This document shows positions 34,901 to 47,429 of a stretch of DNA of 64,000 bases, piece after piece. Both the position numbers and the translations under genes were made by a program. The stretch spans positions 1,524,001 through 1,588,000 of the forward strand of contig CM018036.1 in assembly GCA_008638375.1 (NCBI GenBank), given 5' to 3'. This DNA comes from Nyssa sinensis (lineage: Eukaryota > Streptophyta > Magnoliopsida > Cornales > Nyssaceae). The notes beneath the pieces were generated by a model. The model worked only from the letters and a program-made list of their open reading frames with translations, did no database searches and was not told the DNA's origin. Numbering within the stretch: position 1 is the stretch's first letter; each line of letters starts with the position of its first letter.

Positions 34901-37900
34901 AACCCCGGAAACAAATTGGTTCCTTGGATAACTATCATCCGTTTGCTAATAAATGTTAATCTTAAGAAGTTACTTAAATTATCAAGGTAACCATTTTACC
35001 ACACCAAAGGAGTAAAAGGGTGACGAGGGAAGAAAAAGGCCCAAATTTTATCAGCTAGCTAATCAACTACTTCATTGCCTACATGTTCTAGTTCCTTTTT
35101 TAAACAAGTGCCACATTGTTCTAATTCTCTCAAGGGTTATACCCAATACCAAATTAACTTGCAACTATTCCAGTTTGTTAAGTACTATTAAAACAGAAGT
35201 TCTTCAAATCTAACACTTTTTTTTTTATAAGTATCTATTTGAAAAACAAAGTCTGTAAAATTTGAAAAAAGAAACAAACCAAAATTCGGAAAAATGTCAT
35301 CAATTAAATAATAAAACATAATTTTTATATGCAGTGAAATAAACTTGAAGACTCAAATGTTAGGGAAAACAAAAGCAGATCATTTCAAATGGCCGATAAA
35401 ACAAAGGGTAATGATTTAACTTTCCAGGCACGTTCAACACACTCTTAGAGAAATACATTGAGTTACATATATCCTCTCACACAATTTAACAATCTCTAGC
35501 TTTGGATGTTCCACACATTGCTTCTATTCAATAACATTTAGAAACACAAGACATTGCTGTAAGGGTTAATTATTTTTTTGTAACCTCTAATTTTATACAG
35601 TTTCAAATAAGATCCTATAGTTTCAATTAAAATAATTAAGTCCCTTGATATACAAAAGCACTTCAATCCAGTCCAATTTCAGACTGAATTGGAGATATTC
35701 TAATAAAGAGCTTATAATATGGGGTTAAGAGTGCTGATAGTGGAATCATGGGTTTTATTATCTTAAAAATCTTTCTCATGAGGAGGAACAGGGAAAGAAT
35801 ACCCTTTTCCTGGACTCATCCCACTTGCAGCTCCATGCTTTCCACAAGCAACCTCCACCTGATAAAAATTGATACCAAGTCCCAATCATTGGTATAACAA
35901 GGCAAGAAATGTACTTAAATGAAACATACGCACTGCACTTTCAGGATCGGCAAGCATGGCAAATGTGACATCACAGGATGCGGCTACTTCCTCTGGAAAG
36001 GACTTATATCTGCATAAAAGAACAACCATTCATATAGTGAGAATTCTCTCACAAATGAGTTCTCCAACAGTCTTAAACAAGTACAAATAAATCCACTAAC
36101 ACCTACTATCTTGTAAATAAAGCTCAACATGATAAAAATAGTGTTCCCGTACACCCTAAAACACTGGGAAAAATGTAATTAAAAAACGTGTGTTGGAGAG
36201 CCCTATATATGAAGAATGAAGATGCCAACAGCTTGGTTGTCTTCCATGGAGCTTCAACACAGTCTTTCCCTATTAAACTAACACTAACCCTTACCCAGTA
36301 AAAGAAAAAGCCCTTGATGTAGTGAGACTATTCAATACAATGCACTCTCGTGAGTCACACTTCAGTATGACGATGCCTTGAAATAAATTTCCCAATTACA
36401 GAACTAGCAAGAATCAAGAATGTATATCACAAGTCCCACACAAACACAAACCATTAAGCATACAAAATCCCCAAACATTATGTTGACTTGTCTATTGTGG
36501 AAAGTGGAAACTATCTGTATTGGTAATGTAAGATTTCACTCAAACTCTGTTTTTCTTATCTCTTGAGCGCATAATAGTGCTACTGTTAAGTTATAGCCTT
36601 TTTGTTTAAGTTGCAAGAATGCACCAAAGACAATACAGATTACATAATAAACTTAAAGCACTAGCCTTTCAGCCCAGTGCTATATAGGTGCCTCTTCATA
36701 TCGAGTCTTCAATGTCTAGTGTCTAGCTAGCAGTTTAACAAGGTGTTGGTTTCCAAGACCATTAGTAGATCCAGGGTTAGGTCTCATTTCACACGCACGT
36801 GCATGTTCACTCTTAAAATTATATCTAATCTATCTTCTCTAATAATTACTCTAATCATTATTTTTCGTTTTTGATGAGAAATATTTCTCTAAGTATTTTA
36901 TCAAAATCACTTCTTTAACTAAACGGAAGAGGGGGTGTCCTGCTGATAGCTAAAGTTCAGATGCGCATAATGCAACATTCAGATCAAAGATGCTCCAGAG
37001 TTCGACAAAAATTATGTGACATTGCAAAGATATATAAATTTAAATTCTCATTCAAAAACTTACTTTGCGCCCAAGGAGACAAGGGGATCACATTTGCTCT
37101 TGGTCCTATTCCAAACAGTCACATCACATCTACAACATGCCAAAAAGGGAATTAAAATCCCAAAAATGTATATCTATTGCAATAGAGTGAACTGATATTG
37201 CAAAATCACCTTTTGATGCATCCAACTTCCAACATACCCAATTAAAGAACATCACAAACAAATAAGTTATTTCAATCAGAAGAAAACTATAAATTGGGCC
37301 TGACAGTTTCAGCATTGACTGTTATCAATGAAAATCAACCTTGAACATTAGATAAATTCTTAAATCGGTGTTTGCACTGTTCTTAGCTCAAACTAAGTAG
37401 AGAAATCAAGTCATACCCAGCTTTTATGAGATTTTGTGCCATTGGAGATCCCATAATTCCAAGACCTAGAAAGCCAACACGTGCTGGGATATCGTCTGCT
37501 GCAAAGATGAACTAAACTTGGTTGGAAGGGATTTCATTGCAGTTGAGAAAAATATCACATTTACCAAATAAGTCAATCAACATGCAAAAGCTGGTATACT
37601 GCATAATAGCTTGAAACTCAGAAGGTGTGCTACATCACAGTGACACTTCTGTTTTCTGATGCCCTTGCCATTCCTATTAATTTCCTTTCATTTTTGGTGG
37701 TTATTGCAAAAGAAGGGGTGGTGGGGAATCAAAACAAAGAGCTAACATTTATTTTGCTCTCGCTTTCAGTTTTTTTTTTAAATCATAAAAGGAAATGCCA
37801 TGCCACCTCTACCACCTCCAACTACACAATATCAGTATAATGATGTCGTCCACAAGTAAAACTTTCTCGAATTCCACATTTGCCAAAATTCTGCCTCCAA

Positions 37901-40499
37901 CCACCACTACACAACCTCAACCTCTTTGGTTGCTAGCCACCTCCAAATGACATCCCTGGCAACTAATTTTTATTTTGTCTTTGTATGGTAATCATATCTG
38001 TTGCTAGTCTAATACCACCAATATTGCAACCATGTGCAACCCCAACCTCGTTGGAGCCAGGGGCGGGTGGAGGGGGTGGCGACAGAAGCCGTGGCCCCTG
38101 CAAGATTTTGAGAAAACTTCTTTTATATATACATGCTTTTGTACATTTCAATATTTTTTAACTAATCGCCCCTCCAAATAAAGCATCCTGGCACTGCCTC
38201 TGACTGAAGCCATCATAAAACAAAATTGATAGTTGCCACCATCATCAGTAATCCAAATACTGTTGCTCAGCCACTGCCCCTTCACATATGTTGCACCCCT
38301 ACTGCTGCTAACACAATGCCTTTCCTCCTGCTGCTACTACCTATATCATTGTGACCATCACTAATGTCTATTTAAAAGGAAAATAGAAGTATAATTTCCA
38401 CTGGTGAGGATCAAAAAATCAATTTTTCATATTTAGCTACTAAAGCATTTTTGCCTTTCTTTCTAGAGTGGATGTGCATTGATAATTACCATTAACATTT
38501 CCATAGACCTGTACATGAAAAACCCCAAAAATTTAGCTTCATATCCTGAAATAAATGGCACTGGAAACATATGCAGCAATCATAATGCTGTTTTGGAAAC
38601 CAGACACATTCATGTGCTTGTGCACTGGACACCTCTCAAAAATCCCCCATCACCATTTTTGTTTCAAAACTTTTGTGACTATGCCTCATCCATGTCAGAT
38701 ATTGAGAACCCTGTCAGTATCCTTGTTACATAATGACAAAAGAATAGAATCATTCCCAAGAACTTGATATTAAAATAATATGGAGAAGACTGTTCCCAAG
38801 ATTATGCCATATAAAATCAAAAAGACTTCTTCCATGAAATAATTATAATGTAAGCGATTCATACATGTCCTGTTCTTGACAGATTAATTGACCATTAATC
38901 AATGCAAGTCATTCAAAGTTTTTTGCTATCAGTGAAACCCATAATAAATATGAAGTTATACTGGCCAACTATGACTTAAACGACAATCATTATGGAATTG
39001 GAAGCTACGAAGTTAGCACATGGTCATGACAAAAGACTGAGTCAAGTTATATCAGGCTTCAAACTTGACAGCAATTTAAATTAAGGTCATTCTACTAGAA
39101 AATTAACTTCTTGAGGTTTTCAGAAGTTGAAAATGATTTCCACTCATTACGTGATATAGATATTTTATCTCCATAAGATATCACTTCAGCTTCTCAAGAC
39201 TGAAAACTATTTATCATACTACCTACTCTCTCTAAGTCTATATGTAAGAATAGAAGGCAGCATCCGTTCTTTCACTCAACCACCATGCAGTGGATAGGCA
39301 TTCAGTATCCTCTACCCATCTGGTGATCTCTTCTGCATGTCATAAATACAAGTCCAACCCTATTCATCTAAAGTTCAACAGATTTTTTCCCTTTCACATT
39401 CCCAAGTTCTAGCTAATCAGTTAAATGGTTAAGACCTTCCTATCTTTCTGACTTCTGTGTAATTTCCCTTTGAAGAGGCACCTATCTAAGCTCATGGATC
39501 ACAGAACCTTCAAATGATTCTGGAGGAAATCATAAATCCCACCCCCCACCCCCCCAAAAAAAAGGGGGGGAAAGGCAAAATAAACAATAATAATAATGAG
39601 AGTTTGTCCGAATATATATTGATACGAGTTACGCCACAAAAATATAAATTTTATTCAGATTGATGCAGCCCATAAAATACCTTATCACTTTCAAACAAAA
39701 TGCCTTATAATTTCAAAATACCACTGCCACTTTATTCTGTACCTAGGTTCTGTATAAAATATCTTTTTGTATGTTATTTTTATATATACACTCATATATC
39801 CTATATATATTTTTCTTCTAAATGTTAGTGAAATGGGTCATTTCCACACATAATAATATGTTATCCACTGCAACGCTAACTCCCACCTCTCATGGCCCAA
39901 TGCATTATATCTATACATCCAAATCAACTTCAAAAATGACGTAACTATCCAATTTCCCTGGGACATCCAAATATGCCCTAATTAAAGCCCATATATGAAT
40001 TCAAATAACTTCCTAAACATCTGAATTACACTTCAATGTAATAGGGGAAAGGAAAAAAACCAAATCTAACAACAATAAATTCCTAGTTTGCTTAACGTCT
40101 TACATCGGAATCCTGAAGATTACAATGAATTATCAAAGCCCATGAACATAATCTCCGTTCAAGTTGATGTCAGGCATTCCAAAAATAACCTCAGAGTTTT
40201 CCCTTAAAATTTCAGAAAATTGAACGCCCACAGAAAAGTATTACCAAGACTAAAAAAAAAAAAACAATAAAGAATGGATAGAGATTACCTTTGGTAGTAG
40301 CTTGAGAAGAGAAAGCCTTAAAAGAACCAGAAAATAATGGTTTAACAGGGAATGAAGAGATGGGTCGGCCTCTGAATTGTTTTGTTATACGAGGGGAAAA
40401 ACTTGAGCACATTGCCATGGCAGTTGAGACGGTAGTCTTTGGCGGAGAAGTGAGAATCGCAGTGGATAGCTGGTTGGCCTTGACGAAGGTCATGGCCAT
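31938..40499 (-). CDS. GLYR2: Glyoxylate/succinic semialdehyde reductase 2, plastid-targeted
   Basis: NADPH-dependent reductase that detoxifies glyoxylate and succinic semialdehyde; beta-hydroxyacid dehydrogenase family. Twelve exons in gene order: 40499-40289, 37498-37417, 37129-37064, 36009-35934, 35858-35803, 34293-34209, 33865-33805, 33659-33607, 33507-33437, 33335-33263, 32285-32181, 32105-31938. All phases close, giving 368 residues, close to the family length. Residues 1-70 are Ser/Thr/Lys-rich with few acids, fitting a transit peptide. RVGFLGLGIMGSPMAQNL holds the GxGxxG NADP motif (82-87). DISTVDADTS (about 167-176) and APVSGSKKPAEDGQL (193-207) are substrate-side motifs. GNGAAMKLVVNM carries the catalytic lysine (K245). 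Exon 4 ends at GCA before GTGCGT; the nearby GTATG would break the phase. No defect is seen. Intron 1 is 2.8 kb. Confidence 0.93.
32671..32735. repeat. (CT)n(CA)n microsatellite in GLYR2 intron 10
   Basis: CT repeats with a CCCC interruption pass into CA repeats. Spurious Ser-Leu and Thr-His frames cross it. Confidence 0.9.
33955..34066 (-). mobile_element. tRNA-derived short SINE, copy E, in GLYR2 intron 6
   Basis: Best-preserved promoter of the family: on the minus strand the A box is TAGCTCAAGTGGT (34043-34055) and the B box GGTTCAAGTCC (34001-34011). It ends in CTTACTTAT and a poly(A) run. TCTTTGGTG at the left and TCTTTTGGGGTG at the right may be the remains of a target-site duplication. 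Confidence 0.8.
38058..38202. mobile_element. hAT-like MITE in GLYR2 intron 1
   Basis: The ends read CAGGGGCGGGTGGAGG at the left and, inverted, CAGAGGCAGTGCCAGG at the right, matching the common plant CAGGGGCGGAGCCAGG-type termini of small hAT elements (from memory). Length is 145 bp. The flanks GTTGGAGC and ACTGAAGC could be a decayed 8-base duplication, the size hAT transposases make. No coding capacity. Confidence 0.6.
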
Positions 40500-42440
40500 T
40501 TACTTTTGTCTTCTTGGGAGAGAAACAGTATGGTCTTGAAAAGCGGTTATGTGAAGCTCGCACTTCGATGTAAAAATTTAACCAGGGATGTGTGGATAAC
40601 ATCTTCACGCCGCCGGACCTCCGTCCGGGCAACGATACAGTAGGTTTATTCGAAAAGAACAAAAAAAGTTTAAGGTCATCTCGGGATGACTCAAATTAAA
40701 ATTTCGGTAAAATTCAAGGGTTTTTACCCAAATTTTGTTATTGTCTTAAAAAAAATTCATCATCGTGTCTCAAAAAATAATTAAATTGAATTTGCTTTTG
40801 CTTTTGCAAATAGTATGGTAGGTTTAATTTTAAGTAAAAATAAATTTATTATTAATTTAAGTTTATTGTTGAAGAGATTTAAAAAAAAAATTGACTCAAA
40901 TTTAAATTTAAATTATAATTAGAGATGCCTAAAAAGAAGGAAAAAAAAGAGAGTTAATACTAATAATCTTAATAATTAATTATTTATTACTTGATAGTCA
41001 CCATTAGTTTTTATTTTATATTCTTCAGTTAAATTTCTTTAATTATTATTCATTACTTAAATATTAAATTAGTGTAATCTTAATTTAAAACTCGTCAAAA
41101 ATTTAATTTTTTAATGAGTTACCATTCACGTGATGTAAAATAAGTGAGGAAGTTAATAAAAAAAAGACTTGTATTGAAATCGAATTTTATATGTTTTTTA
41201 AAAAAAAGTTAAATTTTATTTTCCACCTAACTTTATTTTTTACAAATTAAAAAAAAAAATACAAATACAAATAAGCATAATATTTTTTATTTGTTTATTT
41301 TACTTGATTTTCTTTAAAAAAATTCAAGAAATTTTACTCGCTATGTTCCTCTTGACCAAAGTAAGTCATGACATAACCCCTTTAAAAATGTAGAAATAAT
41401 CTCAATTTGACACGGAAGATCTTGCCATGTCATGCCACCAAATTGAATATAGAAATGATTTTCTTTGAGAAACTCTTTCCAGCCATACAGGGGTGATAGG
41501 AAATTTAATTAGAGCTAGCTGGTGTGCAAAAAGGACGCGAAACGCTAGCCTAATACAAGTTACATCAAATTTATGATAATTTTCATCGATTGAATGAGGG
41601 CCCTGTGAAAAACAAAGTGAGAACTTTAACAATTTTTGCCCAAAAATTAAAATAAAAGAAATACAATGATGTAACAGCTTCGTAATGACAACAATTGAGT
41701 GATAAACAATCAATTAGAACAATTTTTTTAGTTTTTAACACCTACTCATTTAAGAGCTAGTTTGGCTGGTTGGGGGAGGGGAATAAACCTCAGCCGGCTC
41801 AACAGAAGTCTTTGGCGGAGGGATCGATCACATGATTTTGAAGCTCCCCCACTCGGCAGCAAACTGGCCCTAAGAATGCTGAGAGGAAAATTTGAGGAAA
41901 AAATAACTTATATGAAAATTTAGGGGCATTAGAATATTAAGGGCATGTGTGTGAAGCATTATTTTCCACACATCCCCTTATCAAGTACGTAGACATCTCC
42001 CAAAACAAATCACGAGTATTAACAAGAAGAGTACTTCCTGCATTAACCTTAAATCAATATTGTCAAACAAAAGTCATTTAGAATATAAGTAAATTGGAAC
42101 ATTACCAGTATATTTAACTGGCCAAGAGTAAGACTCCGCCATTCCTAATATTGAAATTGCACTCCCTAAAGTCTGAACTACGTGTTTTTCACCTCTGAAG
42201 AAACAGCTAGTGAAAAAGTATTGTAAGACATGGTACAAATTTGATTCTCAAAGAACTAGGCACCATTTAATTGCCCCACTAACACAGCTACAAAAAGTTT
42301 AGCGAAACAGAATGCTCGCAAACTGCATTTGAAAAACAATCAACTCCTAATTCCAAACCTTCCGAGTATATCAACATCCCAAATCAACGGTTCCCAATGG
42401 TTGTCAAATGTTGAAACCTCCCTGTCGTTATAAAACCCTT
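40500..42440. other. Spacer between the GLYR2 promoter and the RRM gene 3' end
   Basis: The first 200-300 bases are the GLYR2 5' flank, and the last part is the 3' UTR and flank of the RRM gene. Between them is A/T-rich sequence without a supported exon. Confidence 0.6.
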
Positions 42441-45400
42441 TCATTTTCGGTATGGATGGTGCCTTCCAGTTGGAGCACCACCATTTCCATATCCCCTACC
42501 ACCACCATAACCACCGCTACCACTATCATATCCTTTACCACCACCATACCCAGCACCACCCCCATACCCGCCAGCACCACCACCACCACTACCATATCCT
42601 TTACCACCACCATACACAGCAGCATCACTACCACCATAACCACCAGGGGTACCATAACCACTACCTCCATAACCAGCACCGCCATACATGGGACCACCAA
42701 ACCCGAATCCATACCCATAACCACCATAGCCACCATAAAAACTAGCAGAAGCCTCCCCCGTAGTTCCCGCCATAACCACCGTAGCCACCATAGCCATCAT
42801 ACTCACCATACCCACCATATCCTCTGCCCATTTTTCCACTGTATCCAGCTCCATACCCAGCTTCACCACTGCCAAAGCCACCATATGATTTTGAAGAACC
42901 ACCAGCATGACGCAACCTACTATCATTAGCATAATCACCGCCGGCTCTCTTTGGCTCAGCCTTCTTTATTTCTACCTAAAAGATTTTATATTGAAAGTTC
43001 TTAGCTCATTTCGTAGCCTCGAAAGAAAGTACAAGATCTCAGCCAATACATTCAAGTCCTATAAGAGATTTGACTTACTTGTTTGCCTCCAAGTTCATGT
43101 GTTTTGCCATCAGAAAAAATCCTTTCAACAGAATCTTCATTCTCAAAGGTGACAAACCCAAAGCCCCTCGAGCGCCCTGTTTTATGATCCAGCATAATCT
43201 GGTGTTCAACAATGTTACCATAAGAAGAGAAATATTCCTTCAACTCATCTGCAATGTAAAACCATATGGTCAAACAGCCATAATTTTATTATATCATAAT
43301 CGAATAAACACTGAAGATTAAATTAAATTACCTTCGATTAAAGATGGTGGTATACCACCAACAAAAATTTTCCTGGTTTTAGATACTCCTCCTTTGACCA
43401 TCATGTCCACTCTAGGGACTGTCCTCTTCACTTCCACCTAATACAAAAATATAAGGTATTCAATACCCATCAAGAGTAATAATAATATCCAAATATTATG
43501 TAATACTCAATCAAGCAAGTAGTCTTACCATTCTGCCATCAATGATATGGTCTTCCTCCAGAACCTTATCAGCAACTGCAGAATCAGCAAATGTTACAAA
43601 TCCAAATCCTCGAGGTCTTCCAGACATTTTATCCATCATTATTACAGAATCTGTGATTTCTCCATACTTGCTGAAGTAGGTGGTAAATGACTCTGGGAAC
43701 CAAATCACCAAAAGCACAAAATGAGAACAAAGACAGGACATAATCATACTAAAGAGAATAAATGGAAGTAGGATGGTAGACATTGTAAAAGAAGAGGGGC
43801 AAAATACACCACAGTGGTTCATATTTTTCATCTGTTAGGCCCAGAAAAAAGCCATCTCTTCTGATACCCAAGTTCTAAATACGTATCCAAAAGTTATAAT
43901 GATCTCCTTGCCACCAGCCAGCATCTAAAACATAATATCACTAAGTACACAAACATCACATACAACATCACATTGATGGTTGTTCACACACCAACCGAAA
44001 TGACATTAGTCCATTGAGTTCCAGAAATCATTTGAAATGATTAGTTTGTTAATTTGTAGCATTTAAAATGAGTTTGTTGCATGTAATAGATCAGTTGCAG
44101 GATTTCAATGAAATGAAAATAGTTCATATTTCTCCGGAATTTGTAGTTTTAAGAGCAATGAAACCATAACTTGGAAGAAAATTCAAAGTGGGAGCATGTC
44201 GTTTCTGATGAAACCATTCTGATTAGAATTTTGCCTACAATGACATGGAGAAAAAAACTTCCCATAAACACCATTCCACAAAAGTCTGAAAGTACCCTTA
44301 TATTATATAATTCACTGAAACATGCCCTAGATCATTTATGTTTTGTGTTCACTACTTCCTTGTCAATATTGACATCTATTGGATTCCTACAATTACAGTC
44401 AATCATCTTATAATTAATAGACATGAGAGATTAAAAACTTATTAATTATTAAAATTATTAATTATTATGTTTCTCGTACTTTCATTAACAAATAAATATT
44501 TTTTACATGTAAATGATTTTCGGTACAAAAATAAGACCTTACATGCAACTCAAAAGCATAAAAAAAACTCCTAATGTATTTTTCAAGTAAAGAAGTTATG
44601 TTTTCTAATGTCATAATTTTTCTCACAATACTCTTGACTTCATCTATATTTAATTAATAAATATAATCACCAATGCATGCCATAAATGAGACTCTTTTTT
44701 TTTTTTTTTTTGATCAGCATAAAAGGGATATATATAAGTACATATATAATTATTATATCTGTCTAATAACTAATATTATAAAAAAAAAATCTAAAAAAAA
44801 ATTAATTATTAAGTAATAGAATTATTAATTATTCACCACAGAACCAAGTTGATTCCTTAAAATTTATTAATTATTAGAGAATATTAACTTATTGAAAGAG
44901 TCGACTGTATGTGTTGTGTTCACTATATCCAAACTACAAACAAATTAGTCCTCCTCAGTTAAAGTGAATGGGTTGATGCCCTACTAGTAGATATTAAAAC
45001 TGGGCTACGAAAATACCAAAACATCATCACCTACAAACCAATAATCCACATCCCCTAATTATGGCACCTTAGCTGCATTGAATTTGTTGCAATATAATCA
45101 TATAAGAACCATATTCCTCCATTATGCCAATTGTCAATATAATTGAGATTTGTATATCCCATGATAATTACCACTAAATACTTGACACGGATTTGGTAAA
45201 ACATCTTTACAGAAAAGATATACCACATAACATGCCAAAGGAAATAAAGAACGGCCATTTACAATTAAATTCATATCGAAAACTATGATTTCTAGAAATC
45301 ATGGGTGTGGCAAGCGGATCCTATGCATAATGCAGAGAAAACTCAACAGAAAATAAATGAACAGAATGAAATTATTGCACTCAAAATAAGGCCATTTTCA

Positions 45401-45899
45401 ACTAAATTAATATAGAAATATATAAAGAATTCGAAGAAACCATAGTGCATACCTTCGGTCGTCTCCCAAGCAACGCCTCCAACAAAGAGTTTTCTATCAC
45501 ACAAGAAAAATCAAGAGTTACTCTCTTATTTATGTCTTCATTTTTATTTTTATTCTGGGCAGCAATTCAGGAGGGGTTTGCCTAGGAAAATGGCAAAAAT
45601 AAACACCGCTCTCCGCTAATAAAAAAACTAGATATAATTGAAATGCTAAACTAAACATCTCTGTATATCTGTATATACAAATCTGAAGGAACCCTAGGAC
45701 CTGTGCAAACTAACCCTGAAGAAGAATCACGATGACCGTCATCGACTGAATGCCTCATCTCATTGCCCGCACTATCATCTATGTTATCGAATGATTCGAT
45801 TCCACGTTCTTCCGAAGAAAACTGTTGTTCGGTTTGTTCATCAACATGTTGTTCATCGCCATTACCGGCGAGTATTTGTTCTGCACCGTCACCATCCAT
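42441..45899 (-). CDS. hnRNP-like protein with two RRMs and a glycine-rich tail, tail frame-shifted
   Basis: Predicted RNA-binding protein of the plant hnRNP-like type. Six exons in gene order: 45899-45715, 45493-45453, 43692-43529, 43437-43332, 43248-43079, 42975-42441. An acidic N-terminus (1-61) precedes RRM1 (about 63-137; RNP2-like KLFVGG, RNP1 RGFGFVTF 103-110) and RRM2 (about 153-228; KIFVGG, RGFGFVTF 193-200). A Gly/Tyr-rich tail of GYGGYGG-type repeats follows and should end in RHHPYRK. As given, the tail frame hits TAG at 42742-42744 just after GGNYGGGFC; shifting one base at the G5 run (42755-42759) restores ASASFYGGYGGYGYGFGFGG and runs to 42441, giving 399 residues. RRMs are intact. 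The gene stands head-to-tail with GLYR2, an order I recall from Arabidopsis At1g17640/At1g17650. Confidence 0.9.
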
Positions 45900-47429
45900 T
45901 GGTTTAATATCCTTTTCCCTCTCTACCTACGAACCTGCAAACGAAGAAGAATTATTTCAACTAGACCTAGCTCGCTTAGCTTCGAGTTTTGATCTTCTCT
46001 AATCTAAGTCCTAGAAGAGAACAGTAACCTGTAACCCTAACAAAGACCTGATAAGCCCTCTTCTACGACAGATTGTACCTTCCTAGCTTAGGATTTTAGA
46101 CGATTTTGAGTTTGGTCTCGTGGTTGCAGAAACCCTAGCCCCCGTATGAAACGCCTCCGTTACGAGTCTCGAATGTGAAATGTTCAATTGGTATCGTAAC
46201 TGTCCATTTGGATACTTATTTGAGCAAGGTAGAAACGAACGACGCCGTTTTACACATATAAGGGCTAGGACCGCAGTCGACCAGCTAAACAAACCAAACT
46301 AAATTTCAAACTCGCTGGTTTATTAAATAGTCTGGATTAAAAATTTAAAAAATAAATAAGTTAAATTTAATTATAATTTAAAATTTATTTAATTTAATAA
46401 ATCAAACTTAAATAATCAATATTTCGACTTAACTCATTTCTAATTCTAAAATTTATTTTTTTTTTATCGATAAGTCATTAATAGTTAAATTTATGTTTCA
46501 TTAATCAATTCTTTAAAACTCTCTCATCAATTCTACACTCCCCATATTAAACAATCTATTTATGATTTCCACTTTCTGAAAGTTCAATGGTGCCCTGATG
46601 AGGAAAACAGAGACTTCCAACAGCGCTTATAACTTGGCAAGCCACATTCTGCAATATTAGAAGACTAAAAGTTATTTTAGTTGCATAGAAATTGTTCCTG
46701 GTGCTTCAGTGTTGAAAAATCCCTTCATAATTTTTTTATTTTTTATTTATGTTTTTTGTTTGTATGATTCCTATATTTTATATATATAGGCTGAAAAAAC
46801 AAATAATCAGCCATCAAATCATGATTAATTATATTCCTGAACAATTTCGGTATGAAGAAAGAAACCATGTCTGGTTCAAATCATTGGATTTCACAATCTG
46901 TCCAAACAAAGATAAAATCAAAATTCACAATTCAGTCTTTTGTGTGCAATTCAATCAAATTTAGGACTCGATCAAGAAATGCAAATTTCAAATACATGCT
47001 GCGACATTTGTATGGAACTTCCATGAAATGAACAAAGGCACATTCCAACACATCTTTCATCCGAAAACTTGTATGATTCAGCAGGAAATCTGAAATGTAG
47101 ATGTTATGGACTGGAAATCACCCTCAAAACACCTTTCTTGATGTAAATAATTACAAACCAACTATAAAGCTCATAATGCAGTATTTTTGTACACTCAAAT
47201 AAATAGAAAATAGAATGCCATACATCACAGGAAAATAGAAAATTCATTTAGAATAGGTTGCCGAAAGATGAAGACATGATATGGTACATAATAAAAGATA
47301 TTAAATCAAGTAACTCATAATAACTACACTAGTTTGTATCACACAAACCACTCATCACTCACTATTTTACAGCTGTTAATCATCTCAAGCATCATTAGCA
47401 ACATTTATATCCCTTCCTTCGAATTGCCA
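45900..47429. other. Spacer between the RRM gene 5' end and the FHA-like gene 3' end
   Basis: 45900-46300 is the RRM gene leader and promoter, with CCCTAA/CCCTAG words near 46036 and 46131. The rest is A/T-rich and includes repeat copy 2 (46303). No exon is supported. Confidence 0.6.
46303..46440. repeat. Dispersed AT-rich repeat, copy 2
   Basis: AAAAAATAAATAAGTTAAAT and the following AAATCAAACTTAAATAATCA and CGACTTAACTC blocks follow the same order as 27796-28052. Weak family evidence. Confidence 0.35.

Noticed and set aside
35931..35934. Alternative donor GTATG at the end of GLYR2 exon 4
   Set aside because: It leaves one extra base and gives a nonsense continuation. GTGCGT three codons' phase earlier joins to GTGGAGGTTGCTTG in frame.
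42408..42929. Long open frames on the plus strand rich in Thr/His across the RRM gene's last exon
   Set aside because: They are the antisense reading of the GGT/TAT-rich glycine tail. The minus strand has two RRMs, splice sites and a conserved end.
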